From assembly GCA_032250585.1 (NCBI GenBank), contig JAVVFH010000023.1, forward strand, positions 1-24,227: a DNA stretch of 24,227 nt. The letters are read 5' to 3'. The translations under genes were made by a program, and so were the position numbers. This DNA comes from JAVVFH01 sp032250585. GTDB taxonomy: Bacteria; Pseudomonadota; Gammaproteobacteria; Xanthomonadales; SZUA-36. The notes beneath the pieces were generated by a model. It was given only the letters and a program-made list of their open reading frames with translations, was not told where the DNA came from and did not search any database. Of this stretch, positions 16,497-23,979 are shown piece after piece; position 1 is the stretch's first letter, and each line of letters begins with the position of its first letter.

Positions 16497-17071
16497 GCAG
16501 ACATCTCGATGACGGCGCCCGCAGCGCGCATCTCCCGGAGTGCCTCCTCGCCCTGCTTCGCATCGATCGGCCGCGTCGCGGCGGCCAGCAGGTGGACGTC
16601 GAAGCCCTCTTCACGCGCGGCGAGCACGCTGGCATGCACGCAGACATCCTGCGCCAAACCCCCAACCCACAAGCGCTCAACGCCGTCTTTGCGCAGCAGT
16701 GCCGCAAGACCGGTTTCGTCAAACACCGAATACTGGTCCTGGTCGAAGCGGACTCCCTTGGAAACCTTGATCGCCCCAGCCGGCAGCGCAAGCTCCGGGT
16801 GGAACACGGCGCCCTCGGTATCCTGCACGCAATGCACCGGCCACTCACCGCCTTCGGCTTCAAAGCTCGGGTGCCGCCGGGGATGCCAGTCGCGCGAGGC
16901 GATCACCGGCACACCAGCCTCGCGGGCAGCGGCCAGGCATTCGTTGAGGTACGGTATGATCGTGTCGCCCTCCGGCACCGGCAGGGCACCGCCGGGACAG
17001 AAGTCGATCTGTACATCGACGATGAGCAGGGCATCGCCGCGCTTGAATTCCGGTTGAAACATGGCATTCAT
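16493..17071 (-). CDS. pncA: Nicotinamidase (PncA)
   Basis: Cysteine hydrolase turning nicotinamide into nicotinate and ammonia, feeding PncB. The 192 residues show catalytic Asp19 in IVDVQIDFCPGG, metal ligands Asp61, His63, His67 and His80 in SRDWHPRRHPSF and WPVHCVQ, catalytic Lys105, and nucleophile Cys144 in GLAQDVCVHASVLAA. The start at 17071 follows AGGGG; a second ATG three codons later is possible. First gene of the pncA-pncB-PRTase operon and divergent from a macrodomain gene. TATAAT on the minus strand about 20 nt upstream may be its -10 box. Confidence 0.94.
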   Translation of the reverse strand: MNAMFQPEFKRGDALLIVDVQIDFCPGGALPVPEGDTIIPYLNECLAAAREAGVPVIASRDWHPRRHPSFEAEGGEWPVHCVQDTEGAVFHPELALPAGAIKVSKGVRFDQDQYSVFDETGLAALLRKDGVERLWVGGLAQDVCVHASVLAAREEGFDVHLLAAATRPIDAKQGEEALREMRAAGAVIEMSA

Positions 17072-17105
17072 CCCCTGTGGATTGTTCCTTTATATTATAA
17101 AGTCG

Positions 17106-17131
17106 GCGATATCGCTTTGCATTGCGCAAAT
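17106..17131. promoter_or_regulatory. Palindromic elements in the pncA / macrodomain divergent region
   Basis: GCGATATCGC is a perfect 10-bp palindrome starting at 17106. It is followed directly by TTTGC-ATTGC-GCAAA, an inverted repeat with a 5-nt centre. Both lie just upstream of the likely pncA -10 box (TATAAT, minus strand), where a transcription factor serving both directions could bind. No regulator gene is adjacent and no known NAD-regulator box was recognised. Inference only. Confidence 0.35.
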
Positions 17132-17216
17132 CCGGATCCTGTGTCCGCAGGCACGTGCGTTTCCCGTCGCGCTCCTGTTATGGTGAAGTCATGAAGCGGA
17201 ACCACCAGGAGCACCG

Positions 17217-17747
17217 ATGAACCGGAAGAACCAGCAGGATTTCAGACTTGAATGCGTCGTCGGCGACATTACGAGCCAGCCCGACATAGACGCAATCGTC
17301 AACGCAGCCAATGCCGAACTTCGCCCCGGTGGCGGCGTCGCGGGCGCGATCCACCGCGCCGCAGGCCCGGCGCTGGACCGGGAATGCCGGGCGCTAGCGC
17401 CCATCCGTCCCGGTGAAGCGGTCATCACTGGGGCATACGACTTGCCGAATCGCTATGTAATCCACTGCCTTGGCCCGGTCTACGGCCGTGACGAACCCGC
17501 CGCGGGCCTACTGGCCGACTGTTACCGGAACGCCCTGCGCCTGGCTGAAAGCAAAAACATTGCCTCCATCGCTTTTCCCGCCATCTCCACCGGCGCCTTC
17601 GGTTATCCCATGGAGCAAGCGGCAGGCGTGGCGCTCACGACGGTACTCGAGGAACGCCCAGGGCTTTCCAACCTGAAGCAGATACGTTTCGTCCTGCACG
17701 GCGAATCCGATCGCAAGGTTTTCGAGCGCGTTCATGCCGAGTCGTAA
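17217..17747 (+). CDS. Macrodomain protein (MacroD-type ADP-ribose / O-acetyl-ADP-ribose hydrolase)
   Basis: 176-residue single macrodomain. Seen: VGDIT at 15-19, DAIVNAANAELRPGGGVAGAIHRAAG at 25-50 with the ADP-ribose-binding Asn and glycine loop, YVIHCLGPVYG at 80-90, and the second phosphate loop AISTGAFGYP at 122-131. MacroD enzymes remove mono-ADP-ribose from acidic side chains or hydrolyse O-acetyl-ADP-ribose made by sirtuins. AGGAG is correctly placed before the ATG. It diverges from the pncA-pncB operon, fitting a shared NAD/ADP-ribose theme. A bidirectional terminator follows immediately. Close to full family length and apparently intact. Confidence 0.92.
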   Translation: MNRKNQQDFRLECVVGDITSQPDIDAIVNAANAELRPGGGVAGAIHRAAGPALDRECRALAPIRPGEAVITGAYDLPNRYVIHCLGPVYGRDEPAAGLLADCYRNALRLAESKNIASIAFPAISTGAFGYPMEQAAGVALTTVLEERPGLSNLKQIRFVLHGESDRKVFERVHAES

Positions 17748-17783
17748 AAAAAGGAGCCCATTGCGGACTCCTTTCTCTTTTTT
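17746..17783. terminator. Bidirectional rho-independent terminator
   Basis: AAAGGAG pairs with CTCCTTT (7 bp), followed by a C-A mismatch and a CC/GG extension around an ATTGC loop. A T-rich tail follows on the plus strand and seven A's precede the stem, giving a U tract on the minus strand too. It separates the convergent macrodomain and TonB-receptor genes. Confidence 0.85.
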
Positions 17784-17820
17784 GGCTGAGGTGGCCCGTG
17801 AATTATGCGAGCTGGCCGGC

Positions 17821-20081
17821 TCAGAACGCGTATTCCGCCGTCAGATACCAGTTGCGGGGCCGGTCGAAAACGACCAGTGAANNNNNNNNNNGAGCTGATT
17901 ATTCGAGTCGCCGGCGATGATATATTCCTCATCCGTCACATTATTGACACCGAGCGTAAACTTGAAAAGGTCATTCGGCTCGTAAGCGACCGCCAGATTC
18001 AGCCGGTTATAGGAGTCGCCCGCGACATCATCGTTGTTGACCGGCTCGTACTGGATTTCCGATTTGTATACCCAGTCGAGTCTCGGCGTAATGATGCCGC
18101 CATTGTTCAATGTAATCCGGTACGAAGCGCCCATAAACCAGGACCATTCCGGGGTCCGGATAAATTCATCGTCTGTTGAGACCTCTACCTGCAGATCCTC
18201 ATCCAGTTCCGTGTATTCCGCATCCATGTAGCCGAAGCCGCCTTCAATCAGAATCTCGGGAGTGGGCACGAAGGTGAATTCCGCTTCCAAGCCGAAAATC
18301 TCTCCCTGGGCGGCGTTGACCGTAACGGTGCCGATATCGTCCGGTGGGTTTGCTGAAATCTGCATGTCCTCGTAATCGGAAAAGAAAGCGGCGACGTTCA
18401 GTCGCAGCGTATCCAGCAGATCGGTCTTCAATCCCACTTCGTATTGGGTCATCGTCTCCGGTTCATACGTTGCCGGATCGTCTCGTGGAGCCGTGTGCCG
18501 CTGGTCGAAACCACCGCTTTTGAAACCCGTCGATACGGTACCGTACAAGCTCATGTTGTCCGCCAGGTCATAGGCCAGGGCGCCACGCCAGGTAAGCTCA
18601 TCGAACCCCAGTTTGCGCTTGCCCCGCGGAATAAAAGGCTGAGCGCCAGAGGCGATCAACGCTTCCAGCGTAGGCACGGTATCAAAGCCGATCACGTCAT
18701 AGGCAATCGGGTCGTTTCTCTTGGTCTCGTCGGTATAGCGCACACCGGCCGTCAAGTGCAATCGTTCGCTGAGGTCGTAGGTGAGCTCGCCGTAAACCGC
18801 CCAGTTATCGTTGTCCGTGAGCGTACCGATGTACTTGGGGAAGGCCGGCGCGATAATCGCCTCGACCAGTTCCGGCCCGCTGGCCTCTTCCTCCATATAG
18901 AACAGGCCGCTCACCAGGCTCAAGCGGTCGTAAGTGCCGGACAACTGGAATTCCTGGGAGAACTGATCCTGCTCGTAATCGTCCGTCGTATGAAAGATGA
19001 GAAACGGCGTGGCATCGGCATCGCGTGAGAATTCAGCCTCCATGTCGCGGTAGGCACTGATGGACGACAGCGACCAATTGTCGGACAGCACCCAGTCGAC
19101 ATGCAGAGCCACGCCCCATTGATCCACGTCGTTCTGCGAGAGAGTGGCCGAGGTGTCGAAGGGAGCGCCGTTGTACTGGTCGTTTGCACAGGCCGGGTTG
19201 TCCAGCGGCCCGCCGCCGACACACTCGGATGGCGCGCCATTACCGAAAACGTTGGCATTGTAAATGCTGACAAAGGTGGATGCCTCATCGATGTCGACCA
19301 TGACTTCAGGCGCGCTTTCCTCGCGTTCGCGCGTATAATCCGCGGTCAATTTAACCGTCACGTCAGTGCTCGGCGTCCACACCAGCTTGCCACGAAAGCC
19401 GACCACGTCCTCGTCGCCGGGGTCGCCCGCCGACCCGGCATTGCGGTCGACATAGCCGTCACGGGATTTGCGCATGCCGGTAAAGATGCCCGCCAGATTG
19501 TCGCCCATAGGCACTTCGAGGGTGCCATAAAAATCCACGCGCTCATCGTCGCCGACCGTGGCGCGAATCCGGCCAGCCAGTTCATCGCCGGGATCGCGCG
19601 TGGTCAGGCTGATAACTCCGCCGATGCTGTTGCGACCGAACAGGGTGCCTTGCGGACCGCGCAACACTTCCAGCCGCTCGAGATCGACCACGTCCAGCAC
19701 CGAACCGATGGTTCTACCCAGATAAACCCCGTCAATGTAGATACCGACACCGGGATCGGTGACCGGGGTGAAGTCGTTCTGCCCGACACCGCGAATGTAA
19801 ACCACGGCCGCGGACCCCGAGCCGGAACTGGTGCCGCCAAAACTGAAATTGACGTTGGGAGATATGTCACCAACGGCCGAAATCTGCGTCATGTCACGTG
19901 CCTCGAGTGCCTGGCCGGACACGGCGGTCACCGCGAGCGGCGCATCCTGGAGGCTCTCTTCACGCTTGCGCGCAGTGACCAGCACTTCTTCGATAGCAAA
20001 GCCGGATTCGGCGGCCATGGCAGGGACGGATAGAGGCAAAAGTACGCCTGCTATGCCTGCAGCAAGTAATTTCCGGTACAT
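17821..20081 (-). CDS. TonB-dependent outer-membrane receptor (assembly gap near C-terminus)
   Basis: About 750 residues. A signal peptide ends at AMA (residue 23), a TonB-box-like EEVLVTA lies at about 31-37, and the plug domain contains YIRGVGQND, VGIYIDGVYLGR and LEVLRGPQGTLFGRNSIGGVISLTTRDP, followed by a beta-barrel ending NNVTDEEYIIAGDSNNQL. Ten Ns follow at 17882-17891. Beyond them another frame gives SLVVFDRPRNWYLTAEYAF and TGA at 17821, a typical barrel end with terminal Phe. So the gene is probably whole and the gap length is a placeholder. A GAGGGAGGA site precedes the ATG. Transports a ligand such as a siderophore, sugar or vitamin complex; the substrate is not readable. Promoter and operator are at 20130-20158. 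Confidence 0.92.
17882..17891. other. Assembly gap (10 N)
   Basis: Run of ten undetermined bases inside the TonB-receptor C-terminus. The frames on either side differ: keeping the gene open requires a true length congruent to 2 modulo 3, so 10 cannot be right if the gene is intact. Confidence 0.97.
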
Positions 20082-20129
20082 GCTTGATTCCTCCCTCAGG
20101 AAATTTTTAATTTTGACCCCACGAAAAAT

Positions 20130-20158
20130 ACTATACGACCATATAGTTGAAGTTGCAA
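20130..20158 (-). promoter_or_regulatory. Promoter of the TonB receptor with an embedded inverted-repeat operator
   Basis: On the minus strand TTGCAA (20153-20158), 17 bases, then TATAGT (20130-20135) make a good sigma70 promoter about 50 nt from the start codon. ACTATACGACCATATAGT (20130-20147) is a perfect 6-6-6 inverted repeat that covers the -10 box and the spacer, the classic position for a repressor. The adjacent MarR-family regulator is the obvious candidate, which is inference. Confidence 0.65.
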
Positions 20159-20175
20159 GAATATAGATGTTAATG

Positions 20176-20217
20176 AAAAAGTGTCGACTGACGAGCGCGC
20201 CACAGCCGTGGGGTCAG
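20176..20217 (-). terminator. Possible terminator of the MarR-family gene
   Basis: On the minus strand CTGAC pairs with GTCAG (20188-20217) around an inner CCAC/GTGG stem, with an asymmetric internal loop. ACTTTTTC follows about 8 nt later. It sits just after the regulator stop codon. The stem is imperfect, so confidence is moderate. Confidence 0.4.
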
Positions 20218-20228
20218 GCAAATAATGA

Positions 20229-20783
20229 TCATGCCCAATCCTCGTCAATGTCGTTTTCCAGACTCATCAAGTGCTGATCCAGCTTGTCCAATATTTTGCC
20301 AAGTGATTCAAGCTCCCGCTGCGTCAGGCCTGCGGCGATCAATTCGCCTGTTTCAATCCGTTTTGGTGTAATCCGGTCGTGGTAATGCGCACCCGCTTCA
20401 GTCAGATAAATCAGCAACCGGCGACGGTCGCGTTTTGACTGCAGCGTATCGACGAAGCCAATTTGCTTTAATGTCTTGACGGCGCGGGACACGGTTGCCG
20501 CATCCAGTCCGGAAATCTTGACCAGTTGGCTGTTGGTGCGTCCCCCGTATGCACCCAGCAACGCTATGACACGCCATTCCCGCTCACCGATGGGCAAACC
20601 GGATTCGCGGATCAACGTCGAAAGCTTGTTGCCGGCGGCCGACATGCGCAAGCCCATCCGCAGAAATCGGAAAGGCAGGAAACTTTGCATGTCGATAGGA
20701 TTTTTGACCTTGCCTGAATTTTTTCGCAGTGGGGCGGGAGCGGGATTTACCTTCCTGCTTTTCCGAGACTTGAGCGAGGACAT
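20229..20783 (-). CDS. MarR-family transcriptional regulator
   Basis: 184-residue winged-helix regulator. A basic, probably disordered N-terminal tail (SRKSRKVNPAPAPLRKNSGKVK) precedes the helical dimer part. The winged helix spans about 63-130: LPIGEREWRVIALLGAYGG, NSQLVKISGLDAATVSRAVKTLKQIGFV recognition region, and the DRRRLLIYLTEAG wing. The ATG at 20783 has AGGTGG at good spacing; an upstream ATG at 20831 is less likely. The gene lies between the TonB receptor (same strand, downstream) and a divergent Nramp-like transporter, so it probably controls one or both. MarR proteins usually repress and release on binding a small phenolic or other ligand; the ligand here is unknown. Confidence 0.92.
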   Translation of the reverse strand: MSSLKSRKSRKVNPAPAPLRKNSGKVKNPIDMQSFLPFRFLRMGLRMSAAGNKLSTLIRESGLPIGEREWRVIALLGAYGGRTNSQLVKISGLDAATVSRAVKTLKQIGFVDTLQSKRDRRRLLIYLTEAGAHYHDRITPKRIETGELIAAGLTQRELESLGKILDKLDQHLMSLENDIDEDWA

Positions 20784-20838
20784 TGGATCCACCTTTTGGT
20801 TGCGGCTGTTATTATGATGCCAATTCGGCAACCCTTTC

Positions 20839-20860
20839 CAATTTTAATTGAAATTACAAT
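20839..20860. promoter_or_regulatory. Candidate MarR operator(s) in the regulator / transporter divergent region
   Basis: CAATTTTAATTG (20839-20850, perfect 5-2-5 inverted repeat) overlaps ATTGAAATTACAAT (20847-20860, a TTG-N6-CAA dyad near-symmetric over 14 bp). Overlapping TTG/CAA half-sites of this spacing are common in MarR-controlled intergenic regions. They lie directly upstream of the transporter promoter candidate and about 60 nt upstream of the regulator start. Confidence 0.45.
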
Positions 20861-20867
20861 AAATCGA

Positions 20868-20896
20868 TTGCCCTTACATTTATCAATGGGTATTTT
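20868..20896 (+). promoter_or_regulatory. Candidate promoter of the Nramp-like transporter
   Basis: TTGCCC (20868-20873), a 17-base spacer and TATTTT (20891-20896). Each box matches consensus at four of six positions. The start codon is about 54 nt further on. Confidence 0.4.
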
Positions 20897-20950
20897 ATCA
20901 GCGGCTCGGTATGAGATTTGTATCAGAACGATGCGCGGCAAGAACAACGT

Positions 20951-22204
20951 ATGAATCCAATAAAAAAATACGGTGAAAAACTGGGCCCGGGCATGCTTTT
21001 TGCAGCCGCCTGCGTCGGCACTTCGCATTTGGTGCAATCTACCCGCGCAGGGGCCGACTATGGACTCGCGCTGTGGTGGGTCATTCTGCTTGCCTGCCTC
21101 ATAAAGTATCCGGTATTTCATTTTGGCTCGGCCTATGCGGCGGCCACCGGTGAATCGCTGATAGAAAGCTACCTTCGCCAGGGTAAATGGGCTGTCTTCT
21201 TTTTCACCGCCGAGTTGTTCGTCAATATGTTTATCGCCACATCTGCGGTGGCGTTGATTACCGGCGGCCTGGTAAACAACAGCCTGGAATGGGACATCGA
21301 CGCCGTGTCGATGGCCAGCCTGTTACTGATCGGCAGCAGCATTCTGTTGGTTTCGGGTAAATACCACCTGTTCGAGAGAATAACCACGCTGTTTGTAGTA
21401 CTTTTTACCGTGTTGATTTTGCTGGCGGTGTTGCTCGCCCTGCCCAGGATAGAACCACAATTGCTTAGCATCAGTCCGTTTTTTGACACCGATCTGAAGA
21501 CCATACTGTTCATCATTGCACTGGCGGGCTGGATGCCCACTGCCGTCGGCGCGTCGGTTTTCCAGTCACTTTGGGTGTGTGCAAAATCCAAAGATCTGAA
21601 GCGTAATTTCACCCCGCGGGAAGCGTGCTTCGACTTCAATCTCGGCTATGCCGGAACGGCTGTGCTGGCTTTCTGCTTCCTGCTGTTGGGGGCTGTGTTC
21701 ATGCATCAGGACGAGGTTGCCGTTGCCGGTTCGGTGAGCAACTTTGCCGGGCAGTTTATCGGATTGTTTACGCAATCGATCGGTGCGTGGTCCTATCCCA
21801 TCATCGCGGTCGCCGCCACAACGATCATGTTTTCCACTCTTCTGACACTCATGGATGCCTGTCCGCGCGCATTGACGGGCCTGATCGCGCATTTTACGGC
21901 TGACAAAGGGATAAAAACCCGCGCCGCAACCAGCTACACGGCATTCATCATTTTGCAGTGTCTGGGCGCAATAATGATCCTGTTCGCTTTTATGCGGTCG
22001 TTCAGGGCCTTCATCGATTTTGCCACCAGTGTCGCTTTCCTGGTCGCGCCCTTCATCGCGTTTATCAATCATCGCGCCATGTTTTCCACCACCGTTCCAT
22101 CCGAGCTGAAGCCAGGTGCCCTGCTGTACAGCTGGAGCCTGTTCGGCATCATGGCGCTGGCGATCTTTGCTTTCTGTTACCTGTATTTTGGCGTATTAGG
22201 CTGA
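20951..22204 (+). CDS. Nramp-superfamily transporter with non-canonical metal-site motifs
   Basis: 417-residue polytopic inner-membrane protein, with about eleven hydrophobic helices, of the Nramp fold within the LeuT-like group. GPGMLFAAACVGTSHLVQSTRAGADYG at residues 12-38 aligns with the Nramp first helix, but the metal-binding DPGN is replaced by GTSHLVQS. In helix 6 the usual MPHN is GWMPTAVG (193-200). Canonical manganese/iron ligands are therefore absent, so the substrate may be another cation or not a metal at all. The ATG at 20951 begins at the normal family N-terminus; its ribosome site is weak (AAGAAC). A MarR-family regulator is divergent. The gene appears complete. Confidence 0.85.
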   Translation: MNPIKKYGEKLGPGMLFAAACVGTSHLVQSTRAGADYGLALWWVILLACLIKYPVFHFGSAYAAATGESLIESYLRQGKWAVFFFTAELFVNMFIATSAVALITGGLVNNSLEWDIDAVSMASLLLIGSSILLVSGKYHLFERITTLFVVLFTVLILLAVLLALPRIEPQLLSISPFFDTDLKTILFIIALAGWMPTAVGASVFQSLWVCAKSKDLKRNFTPREACFDFNLGYAGTAVLAFCFLLLGAVFMHQDEVAVAGSVSNFAGQFIGLFTQSIGAWSYPIIAVAATTIMFSTLLTLMDACPRALTGLIAHFTADKGIKTRAATSYTAFIILQCLGAIMILFAFMRSFRAFIDFATSVAFLVAPFIAFINHRAMFSTTVPSELKPGALLYSWSLFGIMALAIFAFCYLYFGVLG

Positions 22205-22304
22205 CCGCATCTTCTGATTTCCGGAAGCGATTACAGAGGCGCCGATGTAAATAAAATCGTGACGGTTTATACTCAATGAACCGCGGATTCTTCCTCGGGG
22301 AAAA

Positions 22305-23408
22305 TCACGCCCGCCGCTTTGTCAAGACCTTCGCCAGCGCCTCCAGCAGCCGGTGGTTTTCCAACTCCGTCCCGACCGTAATGCGCACGTAGTCCGGCAG
22401 GCCGTAAAGCCCCACCGGCCGCACGATCACCCCGAGATTCTGCAACTCGCCAAACACCTGCTCCCCGTCTCCCACCCTTGCGAGCAGGAAGTTCGCCTCA
22501 CTTGGAACGAAAGGCACGCCCAACCGCTCCAGTCCGGTTTCGAGGAGCCGCAATCCCGCGCGGTTCCCGGCGCGGCAGCTGGCCAGAAATTCATGATCGT
22601 CCAACGCGGCAGCCGCCGCGGCCTGTGCCGGCCCGTTGACATTGAAAGGCTCGCGCACCCGGTTCAACAGGTCAGCCATTTCCTCGCCGCAATAGCCATA
22701 ACCGACCCGAAGTGCTGCCAGGCCGTAGATTTTCGAAAAGGTGCGCAAGCAGATCAGCTTCCGGCCGTCCGCAATCAATGGCCGAAGGTCCGGCGGATTG
22801 TCCAGATACTCCGCATAAGCCTCGTCAAAGACAAACACCACGTGGTCGGGCAGGCTGCGGGCGAAGGCGGTCAGTTCGGCGGCGGAATTGGACGTGCCGG
22901 TGGGATTGTTCGGGCTGGGCAGAAAAACCATTTTGGTTCGCGGACCAACCGCTGCCGCCAACGCTTCCAGGTCGTGCCGATGCCCCCGCAACGGAACCTC
23001 GACCGGGGTCGCTCCAAAAAGGAGGGTGACCAACTTGTAGACAATGAACGCCGGCGTACCCATGACCGTCTCGTCCCCGGGGCCGAGAAATACGTGGCCC
23101 AGCATCTCCAGGATCTCGTTCGAGCCATTGCCTACCACGATTTGACGCGCCGACAGGCCAAGGCCGGCCGCCAATTTCGTTCGCAAGGCGGAAGCGCCCC
23201 CGTCAGGATACAAATGGGCTTGCTCCAGGGCCCGGCGCGCAGCCGCCACAGCTTTGGGCGAAGGCCCGAACGCATTTTCATTGGAGGCGAGCTGGACAAG
23301 CTCCGACAGGTTCAGGCCAAGCTCGCGAGCCACGTCTTCGATGGCTTTGCCGGGTTCGTAGACGGGCTGCTCGAGCACCGGCTTTTGCACCAGGTCGGTT
23401 AACTTCAT
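22305..23408 (-). CDS. hisC: Histidinol-phosphate aminotransferase
   Basis: Fold-I PLP aminotransferase of 367 residues: imidazole-acetol phosphate + glutamate to histidinol phosphate + 2-oxoglutarate, in histidine synthesis; HisC2 forms also act on aromatic amino acids. Seen: LASNENAFGPSPKA at 40-53, YPDGGASALR at 67-76, GNGSNEIL at 93-100, PNNPTGT at 166-172, DEAYAEY with Asp195 and Tyr198, and PLP Lys226 in TFSKIYGLAALRVGYG with Arg234. The ATG at 23408 has GGGGGT upstream and overlaps by four bases (ATGA) the stop of a 24-codon ORF. No other his, aro or tyr gene is next to it within the window. Confidence 0.92.
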   Translation of the reverse strand: MKLTDLVQKPVLEQPVYEPGKAIEDVARELGLNLSELVQLASNENAFGPSPKAVAAARRALEQAHLYPDGGASALRTKLAAGLGLSARQIVVGNGSNEILEMLGHVFLGPGDETVMGTPAFIVYKLVTLLFGATPVEVPLRGHRHDLEALAAAVGPRTKMVFLPSPNNPTGTSNSAAELTAFARSLPDHVVFVFDEAYAEYLDNPPDLRPLIADGRKLICLRTFSKIYGLAALRVGYGYCGEEMADLLNRVREPFNVNGPAQAAAAAALDDHEFLASCRAGNRAGLRLLETGLERLGVPFVPSEANFLLARVGDGEQVFGELQNLGVIVRPVGLYGLPDYVRITVGTELENHRLLEALAKVLTKRRA

Positions 23409-23479
23409 GCTCTACCCCCAGGAAAGGGACGGACTTCGGTCTCGCCAGCCAGAGCGGGTTTTACAGCGATCTTGCTCAT
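23405..23479 (-). CDS. 24-residue ORF translationally coupled to hisC
   Basis: A strong AAAGGAGAAGGAAT ribosome site precedes an ATG at 23479. The 24-codon frame begins MSKIAVKPALAG, ends PFPGGRA, and its TGA overlaps the hisC ATG as ATGA. It has no histidine or aromatic run, so it does not look like a classical attenuation leader. It may be a leader peptide ensuring hisC translation, or the stump of a deleted upstream gene. Too short for codon statistics. Confidence 0.5.
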   Translation of the reverse strand: MSKIAVKPALAGETEVRPFPGGRA

Positions 23480-23544
23480 ATTCCTTCTCCTTTGAACTCA
23501 AGGTTATTGGTCCATGAGCGGTTACACAATCCAATTTGTGGCTT

Positions 23545-23650
23545 GTGTCCTGGATTTATCCCGGATTTATTCGCTTTTGTGGGTGTCCCGGATTTGCCCG
23601 GATTTGATCGCTTTTGTGGGTGTCCCGGATTCGGATTTGCCGGTGTCAGG
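23545..23650. repeat. Three-copy tandem repeat, ~37-38 bp period
   Basis: Units begin GTGTCC at 23545, 23583 and 23620. The first two share GTGTCC(C/T)GGATTT, then CCCGGATTT and TCGCTTTTGTGG. The third is shortened (GTGTCCCGGATTCGGATTTGCC, then GGTGTCAGG). CCCGGATTT recurs within each full unit. It lies in the 317-bp stretch between hisC and the tRNA, which otherwise holds only the coupled ORF. No transposase is present. The open frame across it is low-complexity and not convincing as a gene. Confidence 0.75.
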
Positions 23651-23725
23651 AAAGGCGAAATTGTAGATTGAGGGGCATTTGCTAGACAGGACACCCCGTT
23701 GGAAAAGCCTAAGTTATTGATTTAA

Positions 23726-23801
<76 letters not shown>

Positions 23802-23979
23802 ACTGAGAGCGGCGCCAGTATATTCAAAAGCTTTTGCCGGCACAATACCGCGTTGATTTCCTACTGAATTCACTGGAAAAATCCGACACAGAACAAGGCG
23901 ATTCACTATTCCTTCAGGGCGCTGTATTTCCGATCATGTCTACATCGTGAATCAAGGGGAACACGCAAGGGAGGACGTC

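Noticed and set aside
19101..20033. Plus-strand frame of about 310 codons opposite the TonB receptor
   Set aside because: Antisense to the signal peptide, plug and barrel of the receptor; no ribosome site or motif.
23405..23500. Histidine attenuator upstream of hisC
   Set aside because: The small ORF contains no histidine codon, and no alternative terminator hairpin was found before hisC.
23545..23650. CRISPR array
   Set aside because: Units are adjacent with no unique spacers, only three degenerate copies and no cas gene.
23476..23694. Minus-strand frame of 72 codons across the tandem repeat
   Set aside because: Repetitive Pro/Gly/Asn/Lys composition comes straight from the DNA repeat; no ribosome site.
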